From JAAYXU01 sp050942555 (GTDB taxonomy: Bacteria; Bacillota; Clostridia; Christensenellales; UMGS416), in the NCBI GenBank assembly GCA_050942555.1, contig JBMNNN010000128.1:1-6217 (forward strand): 6,217 nucleotides of DNA. Reading direction: 5' to 3'. Positions 6,205 to 6,217 of this stretch are shown one piece after another. The notes beneath the pieces were generated by a model that saw only the letters and a list, made by a program, of their open reading frames with translations, had not been told where the DNA came from and searched no databases. Positions within the stretch are counted from its first letter, which is position 1; each line of letters opens with the position of its first letter. A program made the translations under genes and the position numbers.

Positions 6205-6217
6205 ATGGCTGGCAGGA
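6205..6217 (+). CDS. ntpA: V-type ATPase catalytic subunit A, 5' end only
   Basis: Only ATG GCT GGC AGG and one more base are in the window, so the protein begins MAGR. The start lies one base after the stop codon of the subunit F gene and is preceded by AGAGGGTGA (6188-6196), a good ribosome binding site about eight bases upstream. In E. hirae-type ntp operons the next gene is ntpA, the ATP-hydrolysing subunit, whose proteins often begin with a short MxGK/R segment. Identification rests on position and this start alone; no catalytic motif is visible. Confidence 0.7.

Overview
This window looks like a housekeeping chromosomal segment from a GC-rich member of the Firmicutes/Clostridia. The evidence is the gene content and order (rpiB, upp, then an ATPase operon), strong Shine-Dalgarno sites (several GGAGG), a textbook sigma-A type promoter, and strong G/C preference at third codon positions. 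The genus cannot be named from the sequence alone. All supported genes are on the + strand. I see no mobile element, CRISPR array, or tRNA/rRNA gene.

Layout. Positions 1-107 are AT-rich, non-coding or the tail of an unseen gene, and end in a small GC-rich hairpin (89-107). The hairpin directly abuts a promoter (-35 at 108-113, -10 TATAAT at 131-136). rpiB (ribose-5-phosphate isomerase B) follows, best started at a TTG codon at 164. A 99-base gap leads to upp (uracil phosphoribosyltransferase). Eleven bases after upp, with the ribosome binding site touching the upp stop codon, a V/A-type ATPase operon begins. Its order is peripheral stalk coiled-coil subunit, membrane stator subunit I/a, proteolipid K, peripheral stalk E, central-axis socket C, central stalk F, and the first codons of catalytic subunit A at the right edge. 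This matches the Enterococcus hirae ntpFIKECGA order; subunits B and D are expected beyond the window.

How the genes work together. The ATPase subunits make a rotary ion pump. I and K form the membrane ion channel and rotor ring, C and F link the ring to the central stalk, and E plus the small coiled-coil protein form the outer stator stalk. K is the four-helix duplicated form and retains every side chain known to bind Na+ in E. hirae NtpK, so a Na+-coupled enzyme is the best prediction. RpiB and Upp belong to pentose phosphate metabolism and pyrimidine salvage.

The most interesting point is the setting. In Bacillus subtilis, rpiB and upp lie just upstream of the F-type ATP synthase operon; here a V-type operon occupies that position. 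Otherwise the region is ordinary and I found no undescribed system.
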